Shown here in pieces: positions 35,041 to 44,410 of a stretch of 57,799 bases of DNA (the stretch's first letter is position 1; each line of letters opens with the position of its first letter). The position numbers were made by a program, and so were the translations under genes. Source of the stretch: Planctomycetota bacterium (GTDB lineage: Bacteria; Planctomycetota; UBA1135); the NCBI GenBank assembly GCA_024275135.1, contig JAJRZS010000065.1, forward strand, positions 1 to 57,799, written 5' to 3'. The notes beneath the pieces are model-generated. The model saw only the letters and a program-made list of their open reading frames with translations, searched no databases and was not told where the DNA came from.

Positions 35041-36457
35041 AACGACGGTGACGATGAAAGGCTTCGGCACAGCCTCGCGGCATGGGCAAGCCCTTGCCCG
35101 GGTTGAGCAAGTTTTGCGGATTAAAGACGGCACGCAAGCGCTGCATTAAGGCCAATTCGCTGGCTGTGAATTGCTCTCGAAGCAGATGTTGTTTTTCCAG
35201 GCCAATACCATGTTCCCCAGAGAGAGAACCACCCAAATCCAAGCATCGGCGCAAAATTCGCGCACCTGCTTCTTCGACAATACGGCATTGCTCCGGATCG
35301 CGAGCATCGTAGGCAAAATGAGGATGGATATTGCCGTCGCCAGCATGAAAGAGATTGGCCACAGGCAAACCGGTGCTGGCCTCGACTTCTTCCACATAGG
35401 CCATGATTTCCGCTAAGCGGGAGCGCGGCACCACACCATCCATGACATAAGAGTCGGGCGCTAATTGGCCAAGGGCGCCACCGGCTCCCTTGCGCCCCTT
35501 CCAAATCAATCGACGCTGCTCAGCCGATTCCGCGCGTTCAAAATGAAGAGGTTGGAATTTTTGTAACAGTTCTTCCAGGCGTGGGGTCTCCCTTTGCAGT
35601 AAAGCTTCGGGGCCTTCCATTTCCGCGATGAGTACCGCACCCGCATCCCGTGGTAAACCGGCGCGGTAGACGGAATCTTCCACCGCGCAAATCGCTTTCT
35701 GGTCCATGACCTCTAAAGCGACAGGGCGTAAGCCAGCGGCAACGATAGCGGAGACAGCAGAACATGCTTGCGGCACACTGTCATAGGCGGCCAGCACGGT
35801 GATCACTTGTTCGGGTAGGGGAATCAAGCGCAGAACCAAGCCCACGGCAATGGCCAGGCTGCCCTCCGAACCACAAAGGAATCCGCGCAAGTCCAAGTCG
35901 TCGGCCTGTTCCGGCAAAGACGACCAAAATTCCCGACTCCCGTCGGGTAACACCACGTCGACGGCAAGCAAATGATGGGTTGTGGTGCCATGCAAAAAAC
36001 ACATGGGGCCACCGGCATTTTCTGCCAAATTGCCCCCCAAGGTACTCACGGTTTGGCTGGCTGGGTCGGGAGCATAGCGCAAGCCCAAGGCTTCCGCTTG
36101 TTGGGAGAGATGCAGGTTGACCACTCCGGGTTCGACCGTGGCGCGGCGTTTTTCTGCATCGATGGACAGGATGCGGCGCATGCGGCTAAGGCAGAGAATC
36201 ACGCCGCCCTTGGGCACCAAAACACCCCCACTGAGTCCAGTGCCAGCTCCGCGCGCGGTAAAAGGGATTTGAAATCGATGGAGAACGCGCACCACGGCTT
36301 GAACTTCCTCGGCATTTTGCGGAAGCACCACGGCGGCGGGCTGGCAACGAAAGAGCGTGAGCGCATCGGATTCATACGCGAGGAGGGCGGCGGCGTCCTC
36401 CAAAACAAAATTGGCTCCAACAATGGAACGGAGTTGTTGTTGCCAAGAGGTTTGCAT
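35027..36457 (-). CDS. glcD: glycolate oxidase FAD-linked subunit GlcD
   Basis: The 476-aa product is a full-length FAD-binding oxidase. It has the PCMH pattern FTARGAGTGLSGGVLVPKGGV, VEPGVVNLHLSQQAEALG, STLGGNLAENAGG, LRGFLCGSEGSL, and the C-terminal catalytic part FHAGDGNIHPHFAYD and LGGSLSGEHGIGLEKQ. It oxidises glycolate (or D-lactate) to the 2-oxo acid. The ATG at 36457 overlaps the stop of the upstream membrane methyltransferase-like gene by 1 nt, so the genes are translationally coupled. Phosphoglycolate salvage or glycolate use is the likely context. Confidence 0.92.
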   Translation of the reverse strand: MQTSWQQQLRSIVGANFVLEDAAALLAYESDALTLFRCQPAAVVLPQNAEEVQAVVRVLHRFQIPFTARGAGTGLSGGVLVPKGGVILCLSRMRRILSIDAEKRRATVEPGVVNLHLSQQAEALGLRYAPDPASQTVSTLGGNLAENAGGPMCFLHGTTTHHLLAVDVVLPDGSREFWSSLPEQADDLDLRGFLCGSEGSLAIAVGLVLRLIPLPEQVITVLAAYDSVPQACSAVSAIVAAGLRPVALEVMDQKAICAVEDSVYRAGLPRDAGAVLIAEMEGPEALLQRETPRLEELLQKFQPLHFERAESAEQRRLIWKGRKGAGGALGQLAPDSYVMDGVVPRSRLAEIMAYVEEVEASTGLPVANLFHAGDGNIHPHFAYDARDPEQCRIVEEAGARILRRCLDLGGSLSGEHGIGLEKQHLLREQFTASELALMQRLRAVFNPQNLLNPGKGLPMPRGCAEAFHRHRRYAHE

Positions 36458-37263
36458 CAATGCTCTCCCCAGCGAAATTTGGGCAGCCAACGTGGGGTGC
36501 GGGCTTTATAGGCGGCATAGCCTTCGCCGAACTGAAGTTCCGCGTCGCGTTCCTCCATCGGCGCAACGATTAGAATCCAACCGCCCATGCCGATTAAAAG
36601 TAAGAATCGGTCCAAGGTCATTTCAGGCATGCCGAGGAGAATCATCAAAATCCCCAAATTCAAGGGTTGGCGAATCCAGGAATAGGGAGGCAGGGCGACA
36701 AATTCTTGTTTTGGAGGTTGGCAACCCAATTCGAGGGCGCGCAAATGGGGTAGCCCCGTAAGCCCACCTGCGCCTACCGAATAAGCTGCAGTGGCGGCAA
36801 GGATGGCCCCGGGAATTTGTACCAGCCGAGGCAATACCGACATCCAGCCCTCCCAGCGCCAAAGCAATGGCCCAGTGTCTTGCCAGCACAAGGTCATCAA
36901 GCACAGAGTGATGCCGGTGGCGAACACGTAGAGCGGGCGCTCTGCGTCCGGGCCAAAGGGGTGATTGAGCAAGCGTCGGCCCCAACCGCGGGCGAGTAGC
37001 GAATGGCAAGCGACAAACTGAACCAACAAGAAAATGTCCAAGGCAAAGTCGGTGCCATCGAAGGTCAAGCGTGTGCTGTGGGGAACACCGGAAACCATAT
37101 TCAGCCAGCCGGCCATACCAATACCGCTGAGGATGGGGCCAACAAGCAGCCACATGGCTAAGCCCGGTCGCGCGCGCGATTCCGGATCGTAGACCTCAGC
37201 GGGGTCGTAACTATCCGGAACCGGCTCAACGCGGCGATTTTTGCTGCTTGGTTTATTTGGCAC
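36457..37263 (-). CDS. integral membrane protein of the NnrU/isoprenylcysteine methyltransferase-like group
   Basis: The protein has about five to six hydrophobic segments. It has the end pattern SWIRQPLNLGILMILLG, then a late ...EERDAELQFGEGYAAYKARTPRWLP, typical of membrane methyltransferases such as ICMT, MddA and NnrU-like proteins. The substrate is unknown. The start is uncertain: a GTG at 37263 (268 aa) overlaps the upstream dehydrogenase by 11 nt, and an ATG at 37155 (233 aa) would begin just before the first membrane segment. It sits between P5C dehydrogenase and glcD in one operon. Confidence 0.68.
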   Translation of the reverse strand: MPNKPSSKNRRVEPVPDSYDPAEVYDPESRARPGLAMWLLVGPILSGIGMAGWLNMVSGVPHSTRLTFDGTDFALDIFLLVQFVACHSLLARGWGRRLLNHPFGPDAERPLYVFATGITLCLMTLCWQDTGPLLWRWEGWMSVLPRLVQIPGAILAATAAYSVGAGGLTGLPHLRALELGCQPPKQEFVALPPYSWIRQPLNLGILMILLGMPEMTLDRFLLLIGMGGWILIVAPMEERDAELQFGEGYAAYKARTPRWLPKFRWGEH

Positions 37264-38821
37264 GCGAGATGGATTTCGCTTGCAGGAACAGGAGCAAGTA
37301 ATCGCGACCACCAGCTTTGGAATCTGTCCCCGAAAGATTGAAGCCGCCAAAGGGATGCACCCCAACTAAGGCCCCGGTGCATTTGCGATTCAGATAGAGG
37401 TTGCCACAATGCAATTCGCGTTTGGCAATCTCAAGCTTCTCCTCGTTGGAGCTGTAGTAGGCACCGGTGAGCCCAAACATGGTGTCGTTGGCCGCTTCGA
37501 CACCCTCTTCAAAACTGGCGACCTTATGTACAGCCAAGACGGGCGCGAATAGTTCTTCTTTCCAGATGGTGTCGTTGCGACCGACCCCAGTGAACACCGT
37601 GGGTTGCAGGAACCAACCTTCGCCGGCAACGACTTCACCGCCAGCAACCAAATGGTTGCCCTCTTTCTTTGCCGCCTCAATACCAGCGAGGGCCTTGTCT
37701 CGTGCAGCTTGGTTAATCATGGCCGCTAGGAAGTTGCCTTGTTCAGCAGGATGGCCGATGGTGGTGGCTTCGACCAAGGGCAAGAACTTCTCCATGAACG
37801 CGTCGTGGATTTTTTCGTGCAGAATCAGACGCGAGCAGGCGGAGCACTTTTGCCCCTGGAAGCCAAATGCCGCAGCATGCGTGCCAACAACGGCTTTTTC
37901 GATGTCGGCATCTTCGTCGATAAACATGAAGTCTTTGCCACCCATTTCGGCCACTACGCGCTTGAGCCACATTTGGCCTTCCCCGGTTTTGCCGGCTTTT
38001 TCGTAAATGCCTTTGCCAACCTCCGCTGAGCCGGTAAAGCTGATGAAACGGGTGAGCGGATGCTCTACCAGAGTGTTGCCGACTTCGGAGCCAGCACCAG
38101 GACAGAATTGAAGAACACCACCGGGCAGGCCGACTTCTTTCATCAGATCTAAAAACATGGTGGCAATGCCGGGACTGTCGGACGCCGGTTTCAAAACCAC
38201 GGTGTTGCCGGTGACCAAGGCGGCAGCCGTCATGCCAACCAAAATAGCCAAGGGGAAGTTCCATGGCGGAATGACCACGCCTACGCCCAAGGGAATGTAA
38301 ATCATTTCATTTTCTTCCCCCGCTATCGGCGTGATCGGTTGCTTGCGGGCATAGCGCAGGGCTTCGCGTGCATAAAACTCTAAAAAGTCGATGGCTTCTG
38401 CGGTGTCGCCATCAGCCTCGGCCCAGGATTTGCCAACTTCATAAACCATTTGCGCACTGAACTCATGCTTGCGCAGCCGCATCGTGCGCGCAGCTTTGAA
38501 CAAATATTCGGCGCGCTCTTCCGCCGACTTGCGCGACCAATCACCAAAGGCTTTGTGGGCGCCGGCAATCGCCGCCAAGGCGTCTTCCCTGCTGGCCTTG
38601 GCGCAGTTGGCTACCACGCGGGAGGGCATACTGGGATCATAGGATTCAAAGGTGCCGGCTCCGCCTTCGCGGTCTTCGCCGTCAATCCACAAACGACCTA
38701 CGACGGGGAACGATTTTTCGGCTTTGGCCAGGGCTTCGCGGAAGGCCGCGGCGTTTTCCTCGACGGAAAAGTCGACGAATGGTTCATTGGTGAAGGGGGT
38801 GATTTCCGAGGTCGTTTGCAT
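37253..38821 (-). CDS. 1-pyrroline-5-carboxylate dehydrogenase (aldehyde dehydrogenase superfamily)
   Basis: The 522-aa product matches the RocA/PutA-type P5C dehydrogenase, which oxidises glutamate semialdehyde to glutamate with NAD. It has the opening [63 protein letters not shown] with the general-base Glu, and [13 protein letters not shown] with the catalytic Cys. It ends in [22 protein letters not shown]. The ATG at 38821 is favoured by family length; the frame is open upstream into trmFO. No proline dehydrogenase is adjacent, so the P5C source could be elsewhere. Confidence 0.9.
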   Translation of the reverse strand: MQTTSEITPFTNEPFVDFSVEENAAAFREALAKAEKSFPVVGRLWIDGEDREGGAGTFESYDPSMPSRVVANCAKASREDALAAIAGAHKAFGDWSRKSAEERAEYLFKAARTMRLRKHEFSAQMVYEVGKSWAEADGDTAEAIDFLEFYAREALRYARKQPITPIAGEENEMIYIPLGVGVVIPPWNFPLAILVGMTAAALVTGNTVVLKPASDSPGIATMFLDLMKEVGLPGGVLQFCPGAGSEVGNTLVEHPLTRFISFTGSAEVGKGIYEKAGKTGEGQMWLKRVVAEMGGKDFMFIDEDADIEKAVVGTHAAAFGFQGQKCSACSRLILHEKIHDAFMEKFLPLVEATTIGHPAEQGNFLAAMINQAARDKALAGIEAAKKEGNHLVAGGEVVAGEGWFLQPTVFTGVGRNDTIWKEELFAPVLAVHKVASFEEGVEAANDTMFGLTGAYYSSNEEKLEIAKRELHCGNLYLNRKCTGALVGVHPFGGFNLSGTDSKAGGRDYLLLFLQAKSISRAK

Positions 38822-38825
38822 GGTT

Positions 38826-40169
38826 CTAAGAAGGGGAGGGTGATGCCAAGTCTGAGTCTTGATTATGCCGAAACTCTGCAATGTGCGCAGCACTCCTGGC
38901 AGCATAAGCTGCGCGCCGTTGGCCTTTCTTCACTGGAGGCACTAAGGGTGGAAGGATGCCGAATTCCGCCTTCATGGGCTGAAAGTTTTTGGCGGGCGAT
39001 TCGGCTACATGGTGGGTGAGAGCACCAAGCAGGGTAGTGCGTGGCAGCGGTTCTGGAGAAAGTTGCAGTAGGCGCCGAACAAGGTTACGTGCCGCCACCA
39101 AGCCACTGCCGATATTGCCTAAATAACCTTCCATGCCAGTAATCTGGCCGGCAAAGAAAAGGGCTTGCCGGCGGCGAAACTCTAGGTTGGCGGTGAGTAG
39201 CTTTGGGCTATTGAGAAAAGTATTGCGGTGCATGCTGCCGAGGCGGACGAACTCGGCGTTTTTCATTCCTGGCAAAGAACGCAGCAGCTTCTCTTGCTCT
39301 CCATAGCGCAAGTTGGTTTGAAAGCCAACCAAGTTGTAAAGGGTACCGGCTGCATTTTCCCGCCGCATTTGAATCACCGCCCAGGGCCAGCGTCCTGTGC
39401 GTGGGTCGTCGAGGCCGACCGGGCGCATGGGGCCAAAGCGCAAGGCGTCATGGCCGCGGGCCGCCAAAACTTCAATCGGCAGACAGCGCTCAAAAAACTG
39501 TGGGGCCCGAGGGTCGGCAGCTTCGAAATCTTTGAGCCTATGGGTTTTTGCAGCTAACAAGGATTTCACAAATTGTGCGTATTCTTCTTTATTGAGGGGA
39601 ATGTTGAGATAATCGGCCTCGCCTTTGCCCCATCGCGCGGCGGAAAAAATGATCGAGCAATCCAGGGATTCGGCAACAACCACCGGCGCGATCGCATCGA
39701 AAAAAGAAAGATTCTCTGCTGCTGCAAGTTGCTGGATGTCGGTGGCAAGAGCTTCCGAGGTGAGGGGGCCTGTAGCTACGATGCAGGGGCCTGTGGGGAT
39801 GGTTTTGACCTCTCCACGTACCAACTGGATCAAAGGGTCGGCTTGCAGGCGGGCGGTGACGGCAGCACCAAATCGGTCGCGGTCTACTGCCAAAGCAGCA
39901 CCAGCAGGAACCGCATTTTGTTTGGCGATGGGCAGCAACTGGCAATCCAATGCCACAAGCTCTGCCTGCAGTACCCCGGCTGCGCGGTCGGGAAGCTTGG
40001 AGCCTAGGGAATTGGAGCAAACCAACTCGGCGGCGTGGTCGGTTTGGTGGGCAGGGGTGGGCACCAGCGGTCGCATCTCGTGCAAAACCACGGGCACACC
40101 GGCTCGCGCGAGTTGGAGGGCCGCTTCTGAACCGGCCAATCCGGCTCCGAGGATGGGTACAGGGTCCAT
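38826..40169 (-). CDS. trmFO: folate/FAD-dependent tRNA m5U54 methyltransferase TrmFO
   Basis: TrmFO makes m5U54 in the T-loop using methylene-THF and FADH2. It has the FAD motif ILGAGLAGSEAALQLARAG, HEMRP, VCSNSLGSKLPDRAAG, FGPMRPVGLDDPRTGR, and ALFFAGQITGMEGYLGNIGSGLVAARN. The 447-aa length fits. The ATG at 40169 is chosen because the ATG at 40196 overlaps the start codon of the divergent DUF4139 gene, and MDPVPILGAG matches the usual N-terminus. It heads the operon trmFO, P5C dehydrogenase, membrane protein, glcD, glcE, glcF. Confidence 0.93.
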   Translation of the reverse strand: MDPVPILGAGLAGSEAALQLARAGVPVVLHEMRPLVPTPAHQTDHAAELVCSNSLGSKLPDRAAGVLQAELVALDCQLLPIAKQNAVPAGAALAVDRDRFGAAVTARLQADPLIQLVRGEVKTIPTGPCIVATGPLTSEALATDIQQLAAAENLSFFDAIAPVVVAESLDCSIIFSAARWGKGEADYLNIPLNKEEYAQFVKSLLAAKTHRLKDFEAADPRAPQFFERCLPIEVLAARGHDALRFGPMRPVGLDDPRTGRWPWAVIQMRRENAAGTLYNLVGFQTNLRYGEQEKLLRSLPGMKNAEFVRLGSMHRNTFLNSPKLLTANLEFRRRQALFFAGQITGMEGYLGNIGSGLVAARNLVRRLLQLSPEPLPRTTLLGALTHHVAESPAKNFQPMKAEFGILPPLVPPVKKGQRRAAYAARSAAHIAEFRHNQDSDLASPSPS

Positions 40170-40179
40170 GGGAACCACA

Positions 40180-40185
40180 TAGAAT
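40180..40185 (+). promoter_or_regulatory. candidate -10 element (TAGAAT) of the DUF4139 gene
   Basis: TAGAAT lies 9 nt before the ATG at 40195. A start site about 6-7 nt downstream would make the mRNA nearly leaderless. It lies within the 25-nt gap between divergent trmFO and DUF4139. Confidence 0.35.
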
Positions 40186-40194
40186 AGCGGAGCC

Positions 40195-41850
40195 ATGATT
40201 CTTAACCTTCTTCTTGTTTGGGTTCCTGGTTGGATGGGAGCAGATGTATCCCTTCAACAGGAGCAAGTTTTGGAATTGCCTGCCGTACTGGAAAGGGTCA
40301 CCGTCTACCCGGGGCAGGCCTTGGCTGAGCGCGTGGTGGAGGTGCCGGTGAACTCCACTGGTCCACTCACGATTAGCGTAGGCCCTCTGCCACTTTCCGC
40401 GCAGGCGTCCTCTTTCCAAACTTCTGTTATCTCTGGTCAAGTGGTGGTGCAAGGCTTGGAGTTGCGGCGCCGCTCCGGCACTTCCGAGAACTGGGCCGAA
40501 GCGGATGCTTTGCGCAAACAGTTAAGTGATTTGCAATGGCAAAAGCGGTTGGCTGAAAGTGAAGTCTTGGGTGTGGAAGCGGCACAAAGAGCTCTGCAAG
40601 CTTTGATTGAAAGTCAGGTTCACGATCCCAAAGTGGCAGACCTTTTGCCGGTTGATTTGCAAGAACGATTGCAATATTTCCGCGAACAAACCACGGCAAT
40701 GGACCAGCAAATTGCAGAAAAAGAAAAAGCGGTAGAGGAGATTCAAACCAAAATCGACGATGTACAACAACAGTTGAATCCATTGAGCGAAGGCACGCGG
40801 CGTGATTTCCGTGAAGTGCGTTTGTCTTTGTTTGTAGAACGTGTTGGGACGGTTCGTTTGCGTTTGAGCTATTTGGTGGATGGCGCGTGGTGGGAACCAG
40901 CCTATGACGTACGCGTAGCTCCAGACTTAACGGGGGTCAATGTGGGCTTGGTCGGCCAAGTGACGCAACGCACGGGGGAGGATTGGAACCAGGTTGAATT
41001 GCTGCTCAGTACCAGCATGCCTAGCCTTGGCTTGGATCCGCCTGAAATTCCAAAACGCGTGTTTCGCATCGGTCGCCCGCGCGAGCGCAAACAGGCACTA
41101 AAGAATCTGGGCTATGCGGGGGATGATGATTACCTCGATGCGGCTGCTCCCATGGAGGAAGTGGAAGAAGCGCCGGAAGTATCTGTGCGGGATTTTGGCA
41201 TTACCACGCAATTTCTGTTGCCAGGAAAAAACACGGTGCGCGCGAACGGGGAAGCGCATCGTTTTAAGATTCGCGAGTTGCCCTTAGAGGTGCGCCCTGA
41301 GCGCTATGTGGTCCCTTCCCTAAGCGACAAGGCTTATTTGCGGGCCAAAGTTTCTCATACAGGCGAAGCTCCACTGTTACCCGGTAAGGCGAAAGTTTTT
41401 TTGGGTCCGGATTATTTGGGTGAAGCGAGTTTCCCCATGATGCGGCAAGGGGATAGCACTACCCTCAATCTGGGCATGGATCCCCATCTCACCGTGGAGT
41501 GGGAAACCTTAGAAGATCACCGGCAAAACCCCGGCCGTTTCTCTTTGTCTTCCACCGCCCATATAACTCGGAAGTACCGTGCCACTTTGCATCTTAGCGC
41601 CAGTGCTCGCGGTCAAATTAGCGTGTTGGTGGAAGAGGCCTTGCCATTAACTTGGGATGACCGCGTCGAGGTGGAAGTTGAGGGGCTGCAGCCCAATCCC
41701 CTGGAAGGGGAGGACGATTTAATTGCTCGGCAGGAGCGTGGGCTCTACCGTTGGCGATTGACCATGGCTCCCGGTTCCACCCATAGCATCCGCTGGGGAT
41801 ATGAGCTGTCTTTCGACGAAGACCTCCATCCCTACTTAGGCGAAGAGTAG
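40195..41850 (+). CDS. DUF4139/DUF4140 domain protein (MuiA-like), likely exported
   Basis: The 551-aa product starts with a hydrophobic segment (MILNLLLVWVPGWMGADV) likely to be a signal sequence. The DUF4140 part (ELPAVLERVTVYPGQALAERVVEVP) is followed by a coiled coil (about 100-195, with repeated EKEKAVEEIQTKIDDVQQQL). The DUF4139 beta domain follows (SYLVDGAWWEPAYDVRV, GEDWNQVELLLSTSMP). This layout is that of the mucoidy inhibitor MuiA-like proteins, whose role is not established biochemically. It is divergent from trmFO and 13 nt before gltX. Confidence 0.8.
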   Translation: MILNLLLVWVPGWMGADVSLQQEQVLELPAVLERVTVYPGQALAERVVEVPVNSTGPLTISVGPLPLSAQASSFQTSVISGQVVVQGLELRRRSGTSENWAEADALRKQLSDLQWQKRLAESEVLGVEAAQRALQALIESQVHDPKVADLLPVDLQERLQYFREQTTAMDQQIAEKEKAVEEIQTKIDDVQQQLNPLSEGTRRDFREVRLSLFVERVGTVRLRLSYLVDGAWWEPAYDVRVAPDLTGVNVGLVGQVTQRTGEDWNQVELLLSTSMPSLGLDPPEIPKRVFRIGRPRERKQALKNLGYAGDDDYLDAAAPMEEVEEAPEVSVRDFGITTQFLLPGKNTVRANGEAHRFKIRELPLEVRPERYVVPSLSDKAYLRAKVSHTGEAPLLPGKAKVFLGPDYLGEASFPMMRQGDSTTLNLGMDPHLTVEWETLEDHRQNPGRFSLSSTAHITRKYRATLHLSASARGQISVLVEEALPLTWDDRVEVEVEGLQPNPLEGEDDLIARQERGLYRWRLTMAPGSTHSIRWGYELSFDEDLHPYLGEE

Positions 41851-41863
41851 AATACGCGGTTTC

Positions 41864-43342
41864 ATGAGCACTTCCTCTCGTCCCGTGCGGGTGCGTTTTG
41901 CACCCTCTCCTACCGGCATGCTGCATATTGGCGGCGCCCGAACTGCCTTGTTCAATTGGGCCTATGCGCGTAGCCAGGGAGGAAAGTTTTTGCTGCGCGT
42001 GGAGGACACCGATACAGAGCGCCATAGCGAACAATCTTTGCAGTCCATCCTCGATTCCTTGCGCTGGCTTGGTTTGGATTGGGATGAAGGACCGGAAGTC
42101 GGTGGAGAGTATGGGCCTTATTTTCAATCCCAACGCATGGAGCATTATCAGCAAGCGATGGAGCGCGGGTTGCAAGAGGGCTGGCTTTATCGCTGTTTTG
42201 CCACACCAGAAGAACTGCAACGGCAACGTGAGGAAGCGCGCGCGGCCAAACGCAATTGGAAGTTCGACCCTCGTTTTCGCAACTTGTCTGCGCAGGAAGC
42301 CGAAGCGCGTGCACAAGCGGGCGAGGCCTTCGTCTTGCGTTTCCGAGTGCCGAGTGGGCAATCCATCGTGATTGACGACCACATCCGTGGCCAAGTGGTG
42401 TTTTCTTCGGACGAAGTGGAGGATTGGGTTGCCGTACGTCCAAACTGCATGCCTACCTACAATTTCGTGTGTGCGCTGGATGATGCGGCGATGGAAATTT
42501 CCCATGTGATTCGTGGGGAAGAGCATTTGGTGAATACGCCCAAACAGATAATGGTCTACCAAGCATTGGATTTGGAGCCACCGCAATATGCCCATGTGCC
42601 TCTCATCTTGGGGAAAGACGGCAAAAAGCTGTCCAAGCGCACGGGCGACACCGCGCTCGGGGATTACATCGCCAAAGGCTATCCGGCCCCTGCTTTATTC
42701 AACTTTCTCTGTTTGCTCGGTTTTTCCATCGATGACAAAACCGAAATCTTTAGTCGGGAAGAATTGATTCAAGCTTTCGATTTGAGGCGGATTTCTAAAG
42801 CGGGGGCTATTTTCGATACCGACAAATTGCATTGGTTATGCGGCGATTTCATCCGCAAAATGCCCCTTGTCGAGTTGCGGCAAGCCCTTGCGCCGTTTTT
42901 GCAGGAAGCTGGATTGATTGATGCTGATGACAGCGACTCGCAACCCCTGAACCAATTAGTTGCGGCTTTCCAAGAACGCCTCAGCTTGTTCTCCGAGATA
43001 GTGCCGCAAGCAAGAGGGTTGTTTGGAGAGTTTCCTGCATACGACGAAAAGGCGCAAAAGGCATTGGGGGGGGATAATGTGGGTCGTATTTTGGGCCTTG
43101 TTGCTGCGGCTTTAGAACAAGAGTCTTGGCCCCCGGCCAACTTTGCTGGTTTGGTCAAAGAAGTGGCGGCGGCTGAGGAGTTAGGCATGGGTAAGGTGAT
43201 GAAACCGGTACGCGCGGCTTTGACCGGCACTTTGGGAGGGCCCGATTTGGGCTCCGTGTTGCAGATTCTTGGGCGGGAGCGCAGCTTGCGGCGGCTGAAG
43301 GAATGCCATTTGGCGCTTGAGGATTCTTTGGGCCAAGGTTAA
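41864..43342 (+). CDS. gltX: glutamyl-tRNA synthetase
   Basis: This is a class I synthetase charging tRNA-Glu (possibly also tRNA-Gln). The HIGH motif is present as HIGG in APSPTGMLHIGGARTALFN. The KMSKS-equivalent is KKLSKRTGDTAL, and RVEDTDTERHSEQS is also conserved. The 492-aa length is normal. The C-terminal helical anticodon-binding part ends GMGKVMKPVRAALTGTLGGPDLGSVLQILG. TAGAAT at 41848-41853, overlapping the end of the DUF4139 gene, could be a secondary -10. A tRNA gene follows 36 nt later. Confidence 0.95.
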   Translation: MSTSSRPVRVRFAPSPTGMLHIGGARTALFNWAYARSQGGKFLLRVEDTDTERHSEQSLQSILDSLRWLGLDWDEGPEVGGEYGPYFQSQRMEHYQQAMERGLQEGWLYRCFATPEELQRQREEARAAKRNWKFDPRFRNLSAQEAEARAQAGEAFVLRFRVPSGQSIVIDDHIRGQVVFSSDEVEDWVAVRPNCMPTYNFVCALDDAAMEISHVIRGEEHLVNTPKQIMVYQALDLEPPQYAHVPLILGKDGKKLSKRTGDTALGDYIAKGYPAPALFNFLCLLGFSIDDKTEIFSREELIQAFDLRRISKAGAIFDTDKLHWLCGDFIRKMPLVELRQALAPFLQEAGLIDADDSDSQPLNQLVAAFQERLSLFSEIVPQARGLFGEFPAYDEKAQKALGGDNVGRILGLVAAALEQESWPPANFAGLVKEVAAAEELGMGKVMKPVRAALTGTLGGPDLGSVLQILGRERSLRRLKECHLALEDSLGQG

Positions 43343-43378
43343 AATCCTCGGCCACATTGGCACCGCCCGTCGGTGCAC

Positions 43379-43455
43379 GGGGGAATAGCTCAGTTGGTTA
43401 GAGCAGCGGAATCATAATCCGCGTGTCGGGGGTTCGAGTCCCTTTTCCCCTACCA
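43379..43455 (+). tRNA. tRNA with anticodon CAU (Met elongator or Ile2)
   Basis: A 77-nt cloverleaf with encoded CCA. The acceptor GGGGGAA (43379-43385) pairs with TTCCCCT (43445-43451), with a G1.U72 wobble. The D arm has GCTC...GAGC, and the anticodon stem GCGGA/TCCGC encloses loop ATCATAA with CAT at 43413-43415. The T loop is TTCGAGT and the discriminator is A. A CAU anticodon is shared by elongator Met and by Ile2 (lysidine-modified). It lacks the initiator features, having no 1-72 mismatch. The choice between Met and Ile2 cannot be made reliably by eye. Confidence 0.92.
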
Positions 43456-43457
43456 TC

Positions 43458-43490
43458 GAAAGAGGCCCTTCGGGGCCTCTTTCTTTGTTG
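43458..43490 (+). terminator. intrinsic terminator after the tRNA
   Basis: GAAAGAGGCCC (43458-43468) pairs perfectly with GGGCCTCTTTC (43473-43483) around a TTCG tetraloop, followed by TTTGTT. This is a strong Rho-independent terminator, probably ending the DUF4139-gltX-tRNA transcript. Confidence 0.88.
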
Positions 43491-43504
43491 CCAGGCTGCG
43501 GCGG

Positions 43505-43514
43505 GCTAGAATGT
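43505..43514 (+). promoter_or_regulatory. candidate -10 element (GCTAGAATGT) of the GYF-RDD gene
   Basis: TAGAAT at 43507-43512 is preceded at 16-nt spacing by TTGTTG (43485-43490), a fair -35. It lies 24 nt before the ATG at 43536 and right after a terminator, so a new promoter is expected here. The ten bases are identical to elements before ettA and lpxB. Confidence 0.55.
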
Positions 43515-43535
43515 CTCACCCTCGCATTTTCCCTG

Positions 43536-44345
43536 ATGACACTTTGGTACTACGTCGAGCATGGCCAGGAACAGGGTCCGCTCAGCCAAGACGAAATTCT
43601 TGCTTTGCTAAAAAAAGGCAGAATGACGCGGCAGACCCTTGTGTGGTCGGAAGGAATGCAGGATTGGGCCCGTGCTGGGGATTGTGAAGCCTTCTTTCCT
43701 TCCTCGGCTAGCTCCGCAGAGAAGGAGGGGGAGCTCCCATGTCCAACCGAACCCCCGCCCTTGCGTTTGGACCCGGTGCCTCCTGAGGAAGAGCCAACAC
43801 CGCCGAAGACGAGCTCCCCCAAGCCTCAATTCGTGCCCCGTTTTTCCCAGGCTAAGCTCGGTCCCTCCACCCCTTGGCCGCGCTATTTTGCGCGTTCGAT
43901 TGATTTGGGAATTTTTTCCGTTTTCTGCAAGGTGATTGGGGTTTTGCCCGGGGGGCTGGGCATGGAAGCAGAGGATTTGTGGATTTCCATGGCCATGCTG
44001 CTTGGCTATTGCTTTGTGGAGGCCGGTTATCTTTCCATTTGGCAAACCACACCGGGCAAGGCCCTGCTGGGTGTGCACTTGCAGAAAAAAGATGGCTCGC
44101 CGTTCCGTTATGCCGAGGCTCTGCGGCGGGCTTTGCGGGTTTTTGTGCGCGGCTTCGCTTGTGGCATTCCACTGCTTTCTCTGCTTGCCCATTGGATGGC
44201 TTTTCAACGATTAAGCGAGAGAAAAAAGACATCTTGGGATGCCGATGGAGGTTTTGAGGTGCGGCAGGAACCTTTGGGCTGCGGGCACATGTTTTTGGTC
44301 TTGTTTTGCTTGTTGTTGCTTACCACCTTTGTGGCTGACCCCTAA
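43536..44345 (+). CDS. GYF_2 and RDD domain membrane protein (269 aa)
   Basis: The N-terminal GYF_2 domain (about residues 3-50: LWYYVEHGQEQGPLSQDEILALL, then VWSEGMQDW) is usual in bacterial membrane proteins and may bind proline-rich peptides. A Pro-rich linker follows (about 60-110). The RDD domain starts at WPRYFARSIDLGIFSVF, contains the Arg and Asp that name it, and continues through WQTTPGKALLGVHL. The last hydrophobic segment is CGHMFLVLFCLLLLTTFVA. The function of such fusions is not established. The ATG at 43536 is chosen because sequence upstream overlaps the terminator and promoter. Confidence 0.8.
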   Translation: MTLWYYVEHGQEQGPLSQDEILALLKKGRMTRQTLVWSEGMQDWARAGDCEAFFPSSASSAEKEGELPCPTEPPPLRLDPVPPEEEPTPPKTSSPKPQFVPRFSQAKLGPSTPWPRYFARSIDLGIFSVFCKVIGVLPGGLGMEAEDLWISMAMLLGYCFVEAGYLSIWQTTPGKALLGVHLQKKDGSPFRYAEALRRALRVFVRGFACGIPLLSLLAHWMAFQRLSERKKTSWDADGGFEVRQEPLGCGHMFLVLFCLLLLTTFVADP

Positions 44346-44371
44346 GCTGTCGTTGCCCATCGTGGTGCGGA

Positions 44372-44377
44372 TAGAAT
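44372..44377 (+). promoter_or_regulatory. candidate -10 element (TAGAAT) of queF
   Basis: TAGAAT lies 33 nt before the queF ATG, in GGATAGAATCTC. No clear -35 is seen at normal spacing, and no preQ1-riboswitch-like fold is evident in the 65-nt gap. Confidence 0.35.
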
Positions 44378-44410
44378 CTCTACTCTGGCGGCATTCAAGC
44401 TGCGTTCCCC

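Noticed and set aside
44346..44410. preQ1 riboswitch before queF
   Set aside because: The 65-nt gap shows no short hairpin with an A-rich tail pairing toward the start codon.
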